Notes: generated from the sequence alone by a model not told the origin. Shown: positions 15,883-25,444, counted from the first letter of the stretch. The stretch is DNA of 30,125 nucleotides from Prorocentrum cordatum (GCA_963575745.1 CAUYUJ010018043.1:25001-55125); one strand, 5' to 3'. Numbers and translations are program-made.

Positions 15883-16850
15883 GTAGTAGTAGTAGTACTA
15901 TTATTATTAGTATTATCATTAGTATTATAATTATTATTATTAGTATTAGTATTATTATTAGTATGTTTCTTATTATTATTAGTATTAGTATTGGTGTTAA
16001 TATTCTTCTTCTTATTATTAGTATTATTATAGTACTATTAATAGTGTTATTAATATTAATAATCGTAGTAATAATATGATTAGTAGTATTATCAATATTC
16101 ATATTATCATGATCAGTAGCATTTTCATTATCATTATTATTGTTACTATTAGTAGCATTAGCATTATTACTATTATTATTAGTAGTAGTAATAGTATTAT
16201 TACTAGTATTATTATTACTACTATTACTATTTCTATTACTAGTATTATTAATAACATTATCAGTCGCATGATCATTATCATTATTACTGGTATTATTAGT
16301 ATTAGTATAATTATTAGTAGTAGTAGTAGTAGCACTAGTATTATTATTATCATTAGTATTGTCGTTGGTAGTATTGTTATTAGTATTCTTATTAGTATTA
16401 GTCGTATTATCATTAGTAATATGATTACTATTATTACTATCATCATTACCATTAATATTATCAGTAGTAGTCCTACTATTCTTCTTCAGAATAGTATTAG
16501 TCGTCCTAGTATTCGTGTTATTATTAGTAGTCTTAATATTAGTAGTAGTATTATTATGCGTATTATTATTAGTAGTGTTAGTGGTATGATTAGTGGTATG
16601 ATTCGTATTATTATTCGTATTATTATTAGCCATATTATTATTAATCCGAATATGATTATTAGTGATATTAGTACTCTTCGTTTTATTGGTATTATTCGAC
16701 TGCTTCGTCTGAGTAATACTCTTCGCAATATTATTATCATCCGTAGTATTCGTCTTAGCATTCTTATGATTAGTCTGAGTAGTCGTAATATGCGTATGCT
16801 TACTATGATTCGTCGTCTTCTTCTTAGCAGTATTCCTCATACCCCTCCCA
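15758..16850. repeat. Degenerate ATT/AGT trinucleotide tract, block 1 centre
   Basis: About 1.1 kb built from ATT, AGT, ATC, CGT and GTT triplets. Period 3 is kept over long distances with few phase changes (one near 16075). T occupies the third phase position almost throughout, while the first two vary. Stop-free frames result on both strands (Ile/Ser on plus, Asn/Thr on minus). CGT and CTT triplets become more frequent toward the right end. Confidence 0.9.
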
Positions 16851-17255
16851 CTCCTCCTCATCATGATACTTTTCCTCCTCCTCCCCCCTCCTCCTCCTCC
16901 TCCTCCTCCCCCTACCCCTCGTCGTCCTCCCCATCCTCCTCCTCCTCCTCTTCCTCCTCCTCCTCCTACTCGTCCTTACCCTCCTCCTAGCCTCCTCCTC
17001 CTCATCCACATCATTCTCATCCTCACTCCTCCGCCAATCATCTCCTCATCCCTCGTAATTCGAATCTCACATGACACCATTATCCCCATCCCTCCTCCCC
17101 CTCCTCCTCATCTCCTCTTCATCCTCCTCAATCCACTCTTTTTCCTCTCCCCCATCCTCCGCCTCCTGCCTTCCTCCTCCTCCTCATCCTCCTCTTCCTC
17201 CTCCTCCCTCATCTCCCCCTCGTCCGTCCCCTCCTCCTCCTCCCCCTCCTCGTCG
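16851..17255. repeat. (CTC)n pyrimidine tract, block 1 right
   Basis: About 400 bp of CTC/TCC repeats, less pure than the left tract, with interruptions such as CATCATTCTCATCCTC and AATTCGAATCTCACATGAC (about 17056). It mirrors 25445-25885 in the second block. Confidence 0.9.
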
Positions 17256-17336
17256 CCTTCTTCGTATTATTAGCATTAATAGTCCTATTATGATTCGTCT
17301 TCTTCGTATTCTTCTTCGTATTATCATGAGTATTAC

Positions 17337-17424
<88 letters not shown>

Positions 17425-17474
17425 CGTAGTCGCAGTAGTAGTAGTAGTAGTAGTAGTAACAGTAGTAGTAGTTA

Positions 17475-17515
<41 letters not shown>
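17256..17515. repeat. ATT/CGT then (AGT)n tract before gap 2
   Basis: A short ATTCGTCTTCTTCG-type stretch gives way at about 17333 to nearly perfect AGT repeats that continue for 180 bp to the gap edge. The purity explains why assembly stopped. Confidence 0.95.
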
Positions 17516-17615
17516 NNNNNNNNNNNNNNNNNNNNNNNNNNNNNNNNNNNNNNNNNNNNNNNNNNNNNNNNNNNNNNNNNNNNNNNNNNNNNNNNNNNNN
17601 NNNNNNNNNNNNNNN
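17516..17615. other. Scaffold gap 2 (100 N)
   Basis: Exactly 100 N between AGT repeats on the left and CAT repeats on the right. True size unknown. Confidence 0.98.
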
Positions 17616-17775
17616 CATCATCATCATCATCATCATCATCCTCATCCTCATCCTCATCCTCATCCTCATCCTCGTCCTCGTCCTCATCCTCATCCTCATC
17701 CTCCTCCTCCTCCTCCTTCTCTTCCTCATCCTCCTCCTCTTCCTCCTCCTCCTCCTCCTCCTGCTCTTCCTCCTC
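17616..17775. repeat. (CAT)n, (CATCCT)n and (CTC)n tract after gap 2
   Basis: CAT repeats change to a CATCCT hexamer (about ten copies) and then to CTC/CCT repeats. The hexamer looks like an intermediate between the CAT and CCT triplets. Confidence 0.9.
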
Positions 17776-17781
17776 TTCTGC

Positions 17782-18126
17782 GATTTTCCCATAATGCCGA
17801 TCGTTCGACGGAGGATTCCAGGCCGCTGGCAACATCCGCCGCTCAACCCTGAACTCCAGCGCTGGAATCGCCGGGCCGACGCGTCAGCGCGGCGCGGACC
17901 AGACGCACATAGATCACCACAGAGAAGACCCAGGCCCATCAAGTCGAGCGATTCATCAGGGACTCACGCTTTAGATGTCTCGCAACTTTCCCCGCCAGGG
18001 GAGCCGCTTCTGGACCCCAAGGACCTCACCATGATCGACCCACGAACCCAGGAAGGGATTTGGAACTGCAAGGTATGGCAACGTTTCCAAGCACCTCAAG
18101 TGGGCGATGTGCAGTCGCAGTGCTGA
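17782..18126 (+). CDS. Coding-like 3' exon B with TMIDPRT C-terminus, paralogue of 7113-7292
   Basis: Downstream of the CTC tract the frame reads FPIMPIVRRRIPGRWQHPPL, an Arg/Pro-rich middle, then SGTHALDVSQLSPPGEPLLD, DLTMIDPRTQEGIWNCKVWQ and RFQAPQVGDVQSQC before TGA at 18124. The end matches exon A at 7113-7292 (MIDPRTW KGIEKC), and 18127-18300 matches the DNA downstream of exon A. Exon B extends about 15 codons past the stop of exon A. Upstream the frame is open through the repeats, so the true 5' limit is unknown. Family not recognised; it could be the end of a mobile-element ORF carried in a composite repeat. Confidence 0.4.
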   Translation, partial: DFPIMPIVRRRIPGRWQHPPLNPELQRWNRRADASARRGPDAHRSPQRRPRPIKSSDSSGTHALDVSQLSPPGEPLLDPKDLTMIDPRTQEGIWNCKVWQRFQAPQVGDVQSQC

Positions 18127-18365
18127 AGATATCAATGGTGATGGTAATTACTGTGCCAGGGGCTGTGCTGTGCTGCTCTGCGCTGTGCCGCGCCGCACAA
18201 TGAGGTGCCAGGGGACGCGCCACAAAGCGTGCCAGCGGACGTGCCACGGGACGTGCCAGGGAACGCGCCGCGCGATGTGCCAGAGGGACGCACCAGGGGG
18301 TCGCGCCACAGAACCTGCCAGCAGACGTGCCATGGAACGTGGCGCGCCCCCCTGGCACAGGAGGA
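18127..18365 (+). repeat. Composite element tail: conserved spacer plus GACGTGCC array, copy 3
   Basis: GATATCAATGGTGATGGTAA opens the spacer. From about 18200 degenerate units of GACGTGCCAGGG and ACGCGCCACA run to GCGCCCCCCTGGCACAGG. It is the fullest copy, preceded by exon B and followed directly by satellite B. Confidence 0.75.
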
Positions 18366-18370
18366 TCGGG

Positions 18371-19170
18371 TCCGCCCTGCGGCGTCTGGATCTCTAGTGT
18401 TATCGCGCTTGTCCCGCCCTGGGGCGTGAGGAACCCATCTGTGTTCACACTCGTCCCGCCCTGGGGCGCTAGGAGCCCACATGTCTTCACCCCTGTCCCG
18501 CCCTGGGGCGTTAGGAGACCATGTGTTCTTACGCCTGTCCCGCCCGGGGGCGTCCGGAACCCATGCGTGCTCGCGTTTGCCCCGCCCTGGGGGCGTAGGA
18601 GCCCACGCGTTGGCACGCTTGTCCCGCCCTGGGGCGTTAGGGACCATGTGTTTTTTTCACGCTTGTCCTGCTCAGGGTTGTGATGAACCATGTGCTTTCA
18701 CGTTTGTTCCGCCCTGGGGCGAAAAGGATCCACATGTCTTCACGCTTGTCCCGCTCTGGGGGCGAAAAGGACCCGCGTGTTTTCACATCGTTTGTACGGC
18801 CCTGGTGCGAAAGGGGCCTACATTATTTCACGCGTGTCCCGCCCTGGGGAGTTCGGAACCCATGTGCTTTCACGCTTCCTCCGCTCCAGAATGAAAGGGC
18901 ACCATGTGATTTCGCGTTTGTCCTGCCCTAGGGCGTTAGGAACCATGTGTTTTCACGTTGGTCCCGCCCTGGGGCGTTAGGACCCACTTGTTTGCACGTT
19001 TGTCCTGCCCTGGGACTAAAAGGGGCCCACGTGTTTTCACGCTTGGTCCGATCTGGGGCGAAAAGGACCCGCGTGTTTTCACGTTGGTTCCGCCCTCGGG
19101 CGAAAAAGACCCACATGTTTTTACGCTTGCCCCGCTCTCGGGCAAAAGGGACCCGTGTGTGTTCACTCTT
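18371..19170 (+). repeat. 42-bp satellite B, array 2 (about 19 monomers)
   Basis: CCGCCCTGGG anchors at 18414, 18456, 18498, 18540, 18582, 18624 and 18709 show near-perfect 42-bp phase. Two subtypes alternate: one with GGGGCGTTAGGAACCCATG and one with GGGGCGAAAAGGACCCGCG. The first predominates on the left and the second toward the right. It is interrupted at 19171. Confidence 0.92.
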
Positions 19171-19593
19171 CCGCTCCACAACGGGCCATCGGGCGTTGCA
19201 CGAGGCAGCCTCCCAGGGCCCCGCTCTCCCTCTTACCGTCGCTCTGTTCACCCTCCATACGCTGTCTTAACGCCTGCAGTCCTGGCCTACGCCCTGGGTG
19301 TCGACGCTCCTGTACTGGCTTTAGTTGCTCATCATTTTCCCACTGCTGCCCTGGCAGCCCCCGCGGGTGCGCCCTGGCCCCGGCCCCGGCTGCTGCTGCG
19401 GCTCCACCGCCTTGGCTGGCCACTCCGGCCCGCTCGACCTGGAACTTTTCCGCGTCTGAATGCCCCCCACCATGTCCTCCCCCCTCGCGCGGCCGTTCCC
19501 TCATTCTTTCCAGGCCGGGCAATTGAATTCCCGGTGCCCCCGTTTAGCCTCACGTTTGCGCGGAATGCGTCGTCCTCGCTGCCGACGGAAAAG
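19171..19593 (-). mobile_element. 423-bp insertion in satellite B, flanked by 12-bp direct repeat
   Basis: Satellite B monomers stop at 19170 and resume at 19594. GTGTTCACTCTT occurs immediately on both sides (19159-19170, 19594-19605) and differs from the satellite consensus GTGTTTTCACGCTT, so it fits a target duplication. The insert is GC-rich. On the minus strand it is open in two frames: one reads VGSEDDAFRANVRLNGGTGN, the other (stop within the left duplication) reads HSDAEKFQVERAGVASQGGG and QQWENDEQLKPVQERRHPGR. Together they suggest a frameshifted coding remnant. No poly(A), leader or inverted ends seen, so the type is unknown. Confidence 0.45.
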
Positions 19594-19835
19594 GTGTTCA
19601 CTCTTCTTCCGTCCTGGAGCAAAAAGAGCCCGCGTGTTTTCACGATTGTTCCGCCCTGTGCCGCAAGTGACTCACATGTTTTCCGCTTGCCCCCCTCTGG
19701 GGCGTTAGGAACCCATGCGTTTTCACAATTGTCCCGCCCTGGGGCGTTAGGAACCCACGCGTCTTCACACGCCTCCGCATCCCCAAAGGCATTTCCCAAA
19801 CCACCTAGGCGTTCTGAGGTGCCGAAGCCCCTGAA
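19594..19835 (+). repeat. 42-bp satellite B, array 3, and its conserved right boundary
   Basis: About four monomers continue satellite B after the insertion. They end in CGCATCCCCAAAGGCATTTC and GCCGAAGCCCCTGAAG, which parallels the end of array 1 (GCATTCCCAAAAAAACACC ... GGAGCCCCTCAAG). The shared boundary shows that satellite B sits in a defined larger unit. Confidence 0.8.
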
Positions 19836-19837
19836 GT

Positions 19838-19950
19838 CCCACCAACCCTGTGGGCGCAGGTGGTCTAAGGCGTCTCTTCCACCTCCCTCTTCCTTTTCGG
19901 GGACGGGTTTATCACTGTTCCCTATGAATATAAACCCCCTTCCCCAGGCG
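19838..19950 (+). repeat. Module M, copy 2 (partial)
   Basis: CCCACCAACCCTGTGGGCGC, GGTGGTCTAAGGCGTCTCTT, CCACCTCCCTCTTCCTTTTC and GGGGACGGGTTTA follow the module M order. The CTGGACCTGGAC part is missing. Confidence 0.7.
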
Positions 19951-19959
19951 ACAGGGAGC

Positions 19960-20107
19960 CAACCCGAGTCAATGAGGGCACCTCCCGACCGTCCCTTTTG
20001 CAAAAAACAATGCAAAACACACTCTGGCTCCAAATTCGGAACATGCGCAGCGAACCCGATGCGACCCCCCCCAACCATCCCTGTCAAAAAACAATACAGA
20101 GTACACT
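19960..20107 (+). repeat. Two ~95-bp direct repeats
   Basis: CCGACCGTCCCTTTTGCAAA, AAACAATGCAAAACACACTC and its relative CCAACCATCCCTGTCAAAAA, ACAATACAGAGTACACTTGG form a diverged tandem pair. Confidence 0.6.
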
Positions 20108-20169
20108 TGGCGGCGGCGGCGGCTGCGGCGGGGGCAGCGGCTGCGGCGGCCACCGCCGGCGGCCGGCGG

Positions 20170-20200
<31 letters not shown>

Positions 20201-20335
20201 GGTGGCGGCGGCGGCTGCGACGGCAGCGGCTGCGGCGGCGGCGATTCGGCAACGGGGGCTACGGCGGCGGCGGCGCGGCGGCGGCGGGCGGCGGCGGCGG
20301 AGGCGGCGGCGGCGGCGGCGGATTCGCCCCCAGAT
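20108..20335. repeat. (GGC)n-rich trinucleotide tract
   Basis: About 220 bp of GGC/GCG repeats with TGC, GAC and ACC interruptions. Gly-, Ala- and Arg-rich frames are artefacts. One frame continues past the tract as FAPRCCPSKPDCCICCGSG to 20424, a Cys-rich run I note but cannot support as a gene. Confidence 0.9.
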
Positions 20336-20439
20336 GCTGCCCATCCAAACCCGACTGCTGCATATGCTGCGGCTCGGGCCAGGCTCGGGTGCTACGTATG
20401 TGTTGGGAGGGCGGGTGGGAGTGAGCGAAATGGCTTGCG

Positions 20440-20640
20440 GGCGGGGAGGGAGTCTTGACTCCTCCCCCTACCCCAACCCCTGGATCTTGACGGGGGGGTT
20501 CGCGACCGGTCGGGGCGTCCAACATGGCCCACGCCGGCTCCACGAGGCCTCACAGAGCCCAACATGGTCTCCAAGATGGATCGCCTCGGACGGCCATCGG
20601 AAGCGAAAAGGCTCAAAAAGGGGGTTCCCTTAATTAGCGC
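20440..20640 (+). repeat. Module M end plus short CCAACATGG segment, copy 3 (partial)
   Basis: CTCCCCCTACCCCAACCCCT, GGATCTTGACGGGGGGG and CGGGGCGTCCAACATGGCCC follow the second half of module M. It is followed by CAACATGG/CCAAGATGG units and GATCGCCTCGG. Confidence 0.6.
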
Positions 20641-20659
20641 CTCCCTCCCACGAGGCCGA

Positions 20660-20863
20660 CACGGGGCCAAAACCCTGGGTAAACCAATGATTTTGGTTTC
20701 CTCGCCAAGGCCATTTTGGACACCCTGACCGCTCGCAGGGCGACCCGTCCAGGTCTAGGGGACGGGGTAATTAGGGGGAGGGGTAAACCTCTCCCCGAAA
20801 GGGAAGAAGGGAGGTGGAAGAGGAAACGCTCTAGACCACCAACGCCCAGAGGGCTGGTGGGAC
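20660..20863 (-). repeat. Module M, copy 4, inverted
   Basis: Read on the minus strand: CCCACCAGCCCTCTGGGCGT, TGGTGGTCTAGAGCG, TTTCCTCTTCCACCTCCC, CCCTTTCGGGGAGAGGTTTA, CTAGACCTGGACGGG, GGCCTTGGCGAGGAAACC, AAAATCATTGG and GGGTTTTGGCCC. It aligns along its whole length with copy 5 on the other strand, making a head-to-head inverted pair. Confidence 0.85.
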
Positions 20864-20865
20864 TT

Positions 20866-20985
20866 TGGCTCTCGCACCAACGCCGCGCACATTCGTTTTT
20901 GAAAATCTGCAAACGCTTCACGGATTGAAGGAGACTCGTGTTCAAAATGTGGTTCTAACTTTGGCGCCGCGCACACTCGTGGTAA
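20866..20985 (+). repeat. Two R82 monomers between inverted module M copies
   Basis: TTGGCTCTCGCACCAACGCC, GCGCACATTCG and TTGGCGCCGCGCACACTCGT are R82 cores, about 82 bp apart. They belong to the family at 1-565, nearly 20 kb away. Confidence 0.8.
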
Positions 20986-21190
20986 CAATCCCACCAGCCC
21001 TCTGGGCGTCGGTGGTTTGGGGAGTTTCCTTTTCCACCCCTCCTTCTTCCCCTTCGGGGAAGGGTTTACCCCCCCCCCGACCCCCCCCCTGGACCTGGAC
21101 AGGGGGTTCCGCGAGGTGTCGGAGCGTCCAAAACGGCCTCGGCGAGGAAACAAAAATCACTGGTTGTAGTAAGGTTTTGGCCCCATTTGG
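20986..21190 (+). repeat. Module M, copy 5, full length
   Basis: CCCACCAGCCCTCTGGGCGT, CGGTGGTTTGGGGAGTTTCC, CCCCTTCGGGGAAGGGTTTA, CTGGACCTGGACAGGGGG, GGCCTCGGCGAGGAAACA, AAAATCACTGG and AGGTTTTGGCCCC. This is the best reference copy of the module. Confidence 0.85.
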
Positions 21191-21660
21191 GCCTCCTGAA
21201 GGGGGGACTCGAATTAGACACCCCCCCTCCTGTGATCGATCTCACCCAAGATGGCCCAGTGATGGTCCCCAAGGCTCCCAAGGGTGCCCCAAGAGGTGGC
21301 CAGGAAGGCCCAAGAGGCCCCCAGGACGCCCCCAAGAGGCCCCCAAGAAACCCCAAGGAGGCCCCAAAAGACCCCCCGGGGGCACCCAAGATGCTCCAAG
21401 AGGCCTCGGCGAGAATGCCACATCATTGATTTCACCCCGTTTTTAGCCACATGTTGGCCTCTTTGGGGGGCGGCACTTATGAAGATGACTCCACCAGCGC
21501 CTGGGAGAGCCCAAAATGACCTCCAAGATGGCTCAAGACATCCCAACATGTCTCATAATGGTTCCCACGATGCTCCAAGATGCCCCAAGACCGCTCCAAG
21601 ACGGCCCCCAGTGGCCAAAGAGCTCCCCAAGGGGGCCCCGAAGAGGCCAAAACCTTAGGA
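21191..21660 (+). repeat. CCAAGAGGCC array after GATCGAT leader, copy 2
   Basis: GATCGAT at 21234-21240 is followed by CTCACCCAAGATGGCCC and then 11-12-bp units of CCAAGAGGCCCC. A non-array segment at about 21415-21500 (ATGCCACATCATTGATTTCA) separates a second block that ends in AGGCCAAAACCTTAGG. Pro/Lys/Arg frames are repeat artefacts. Confidence 0.8.
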
Positions 21661-21780
21661 AATCCCACCAGCCCTCGGGGCGTCGGTGGTTTGGGGAGTT
21701 TCCTCGTCCACCCTCTTTCTTCCCCTTCGGGGAGGGGTTTACCCCTCCCCCTACCCCCTCCCCATGGACCTGGAGCGCTC
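21661..21780 (+). repeat. Module M, copy 6
   Basis: CCCACCAGCCCTCGGGGCGT, CGGTGGTTTGGGGAGTTTCC, CCCTTCGGGGAGGGGTTTA and CATGGACCTGGAGCGC. The GCCTCGGCGAGGAAAC end is replaced by CCAAGAGCGCC units. Confidence 0.8.
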
Positions 21781-22060
21781 CAAGAGCGCCCCAAGAGCAC
21801 CGCAAGACGCGATTGTTCGGGCTCCCGAGGGGCAACGCTAACTAATGCTCGCTGCTTGTTTGATCGATGTGCTCCAAGATGGCCCCAAGAGCGCTCCCAA
21901 GGCTCCCGAAAGCGCTTCAAGAGGGCCCCAAGAGGCGCACAGGAGGCCCCAACAGGCGCCCAAGAGGCCCCCAAGATGCTCCCAAAAGACGCTATCCGAG
22001 GCACCCAAGGCGCTCCAAGAGACCTCCACTGGGGGACCCTTCCTCTGCGTGCTGCCCACT
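21781..22060 (+). repeat. CCAAGAGCGCC array after GATCGAT leader, copy 3
   Basis: GATCGAT at 21862-21868 is followed by GTGCTCCAAGATGGCCCC and about 160 bp of CCAAGAGGC variants. It ends near TGCTGCCCACTCCCC. Confidence 0.8.
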
Positions 22061-22084
22061 CCCCTGATCAAGGCAATTCCTCTG

Positions 22085-22140
22085 GGCATCGTCTCTGGAT
22101 GGGCTGGTGGGGTTACGCGAAACGTCTAGAGTTTGCAAAG
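22085..22140 (+). repeat. Dispersed motif shared with 26675-26710
   Basis: CTGGTGGGGTTACGCGAAAC, GTCTAGAGTTTG here and CTGGTGGGGATACGCGAAGC, GTCTAGAATTTC at 26678-26709 differ at four positions in 32. Both translate to GWWGYAKRLEF or NWWGYAKRLEF, but the flanks differ. It may be a short retained piece of a mobile element or a shared exon end. Confidence 0.6.
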
Positions 22141-22250
22141 AGTTTCACTGATTCTCATGGTTAAATATCAAACGTGGTGCATTATTCGGGGTTGACAAGG
22201 CACAAGAGTTACTAGATTCGCGGTGTTGAAATCCCACGAATGATGTTTCG
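22141..22250. repeat. Dispersed repeat, partner of 596-690
   Basis: GGTGCATTATTCGGGGTTGA, CAAGGCACAAGAG and CGCGGTGTTGAAATCCCACG match the left-hand copy in order, with substitutions. It overlaps the 3' end of the minus-strand reading frame below. Confidence 0.55.
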
Positions 22251-22853
22251 GGACGATTCCAAGGTACCCCCCCTGAGCACCGCCGTGGGCGCGACGATGG
22301 CGCGGGGCCCCGAAACGAACCAGCCGGCAGCCGTGCACCACCATGTTTCCTGCAACGCCCCGCCGCCCAGCCGGCGAGCTCTGTCTGCGGGTAGCCGAAC
22401 TGCGGCCTCGTCGGCGCGCTTGGACCCGAGGGTGGCCCGCAGCTGCCGCGCGGTGGCGCGGCGGACTGCGCAGCTGAGCTCCGCGCCCCAGCGGCGAACC
22501 AGCGCGCACGCGGCCGCCTCGGCCTCCGGCCCGCCCCCGAGCGCCTAGTCCCAGTCCCAGGCGAGCCAGCGCAGGTGGCGCAGGGGCGCCAGGCCCAGGC
22601 GGCCGGCCATCTCCTGGGCCAGCGGGAGCAACGGCCAAGGGGCCCGCCGCTCGGGAAGCAGCGGCGCTGATCCGCGTCCCGCTCGGCGGCGACAGCGCCT
22701 TCGGCTCCTGGAGATTCGCCCCCTGGAGTCCCGCCTCCTCGGGGAGTTTTGTTCAGAGCATGGTTTCCCTATGTATACTTGCGGCCCCGTTTCCTGGAGT
22801 GTTTCCTCGTGGACTTCCGCCACCCCGGGGTCTTGTTCCTGGTACACTTCCAC
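22212..22853 (-). pseudogene. Minus-strand coding-like frame with one internal TAG
   Basis: From 22853 down the frame carries PLLPERRAPWPLLPLAQEMA and GRLGLAPLRHLRWLAWDWD, then TAG at 22545-22547, then continues in the same frame with ALGGGPEAEAAACALVRRWG, AELSCAVRRATARQLRATLG, SKRADEAAVRLPADRARRLG and ALQETWWCTAAGWFVSGPRA until TAG at 22212. Third positions are strongly G/C and the text is protein-like on both sides of the stop. The single stop fits a pseudogene, a sequencing error, or an exon boundary near it. Codons nearest 22853 and those in the dispersed repeat (22212-22250) look less convincing. No domain recognised. Confidence 0.4.
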
Positions 22854-23290
22854 CTCCCCGACGAATCTGTGGAGTCCCGCTCTTGGGGGCGCGCATGGAC
22901 AGTTGTCCTCCGGAGGTCCGCCTCCTGGTGCCCCACCTCCTGGGCGACCACTCGCAGGCCTAGCCTAACTACTCGGAGCCCGTCCTTCCAGCAAAGTCTC
23001 TCTCGCTGCCCCTCTCCCTCTTTCTCTCCTCCTCTCCTCCTCCCCCACCCCCTCCCCGCCCTCCCTCGCACCCGCGCTGGCCGAGCCTGCAAAGCCCACG
23101 CGACTGCCCGGCGCCCTGTCCCACCTGCGGCGGGATCGGCCCCTGGACAACGGGGGGAGCTGCGAAGCTCGCCCAGCGCGAGGGCCGGCCCCGAAGGAAG
23201 CGCAACGCTCGAGGCGCCTGTCCGGGCCCTCAGGGGTGACTGAGGGGGCTGGGTGACTACCTACCAGACCACCCCAACCCAACCTGAAGA
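22854..23290. other. GC-rich region, no gene supported
   Basis: Contains loose ~20-bp CCTCCTGG/CCCGCCTCC motifs (from about 22690) and a CTCCTCCCCC stretch near 23030-23055. Frames are open on both strands and none stands out. 23254-23286 is an inverted partner of the G-rich motif at 26797-26830. Confidence 0.4.
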
Positions 23291-23465
23291 CTTGAATCCC
23301 ACCAGCCCTCTGGGCGTTGGTGGGGAGTTTCCTCTTCCACCTTTCCCTCTTCCCCTTTGGGGCTCCCCCTACCACCTCCCCTGGACCTGGACGGGGCCGG
23401 TCGCGGGCACTTAGGGAGCTCAAAACAGCCTCGGCGAGGAAGCCACAATCATTTGGCCTCTTGGG
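23291..23465 (+). repeat. Module M, copy 7
   Basis: CCCACCAGCCCTCTGGGCGT, TGGTGGGGAGTTTCCTCTTC, CCTCTTCCCCTTTGGGGC, CCCTGGACCTGGACGGGG and GCCTCGGCGAGGAAGCCACA. The GGGGAGGGGTTTACC part is shortened. Confidence 0.8.
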
Positions 23466-23770
23466 GGGGCAGGGCTAAAACGAGCTTCCCTCTTCTTTGA
23501 TCGATGTCCCCCAAGATGGCCCCAAGAAGCGCCCAGGCCCCAAGAGGCCTCAAGATGGCCCCAAGATGGCCCCAAGAGGCCCCCAAGAGGCCCCCAGGAG
23601 GCCCCCAAGAGGACCCCAAGCGGCCCCAAGAGGCCCCCCCGAGGCACACAAGACGCCTAAGAGCCCCCCAGGACTGCCAAGATAGCCCCAAGACGCCCCA
23701 ATAGGCCACCAACAAGCGCCCAAGAGATACCCTAAGGGCCTCAGAGAGGCATCCAAGAGACCTCTGGCCA
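23466..23770 (+). repeat. CCAAGAGGCC array after GATCGAT leader, copy 4
   Basis: GATCGAT at 23499-23505 is followed by GTCCCCCAAGATGGCCCC and about 250 bp of 9-12-bp CCAAGAGGCCCC units, the most regular copy in the window. Confidence 0.85.
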
Positions 23771-23789
23771 ATTGATTGCCCTCCACCTC

Positions 23790-24148
23790 ACTCCTCCTCC
23801 TCCTCCTCCTCCTCCTCCCTCCTCCTCCTCCTCCTCCTCCTCCTCCTCCTCCTCCTCCTCCTCCTCCTCTCCTCCTCCTCCTCCTCCTCTGCTCCTGCTC
23901 CTCCTCCTCCTCCTCCTCCTCCTCTCCTCCTCCTCCTCCTCCTCCTTTTCCTCTTCCTCCTCCTCCTCCTCCTCCTCCTCCTCCTCCTCCTCCTCCTCCT
24001 CCTCCTCGTCTTCCTCCTCCTCTCCTCCTCCTCCTCCTCCTCCTCCTCCTCCTCCTCCTCCTCCTCCTCCTCCTCCTCCTCCTCCTCCTCCTCCTCCTCC
24101 TCGTCTTCCTCCCCCTCCTCCTCCTCCTCCTCCTCCTCCTCCTCCTCC
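23790..24148. repeat. (CTC)n pyrimidine tract, block 2 left
   Basis: About 360 bp of CTC repeats, almost the same length as the left tract of block 1 (15398-15757), ending CTCCTCCTGTTTTTCTTATTC. Confidence 0.95.
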
Positions 24149-25440
<1,292 letters not shown>

Positions 25441-25444
25441 TTAT

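Noticed and set aside
15078-16990. Poly-Ser/Pro and Ile/Ser/Asn proteins of 300 or more residues
   Set aside because: Products of CTC and ATT/AGT triplet tracts. Both strands are open and there is no non-repetitive core.
18371-19170. Long frames reading VPPWGEKDPHVFTL repeats on plus and PGRDKRENTW repeats on minus
   Set aside because: Translations of the 42-bp satellite B, open on several frames at once.
20330-20424. Cys-rich stretch FAPRCCPSKPDCCICCGSG as a small peptide gene
   Set aside because: It is a short continuation of a GGC-repeat frame without start, signal sequence or supporting context.
20712-20722. CCATTTTGG as a second leader relic
   Set aside because: It lacks the CCGTAG start and the CTCAAG end and belongs to module M.
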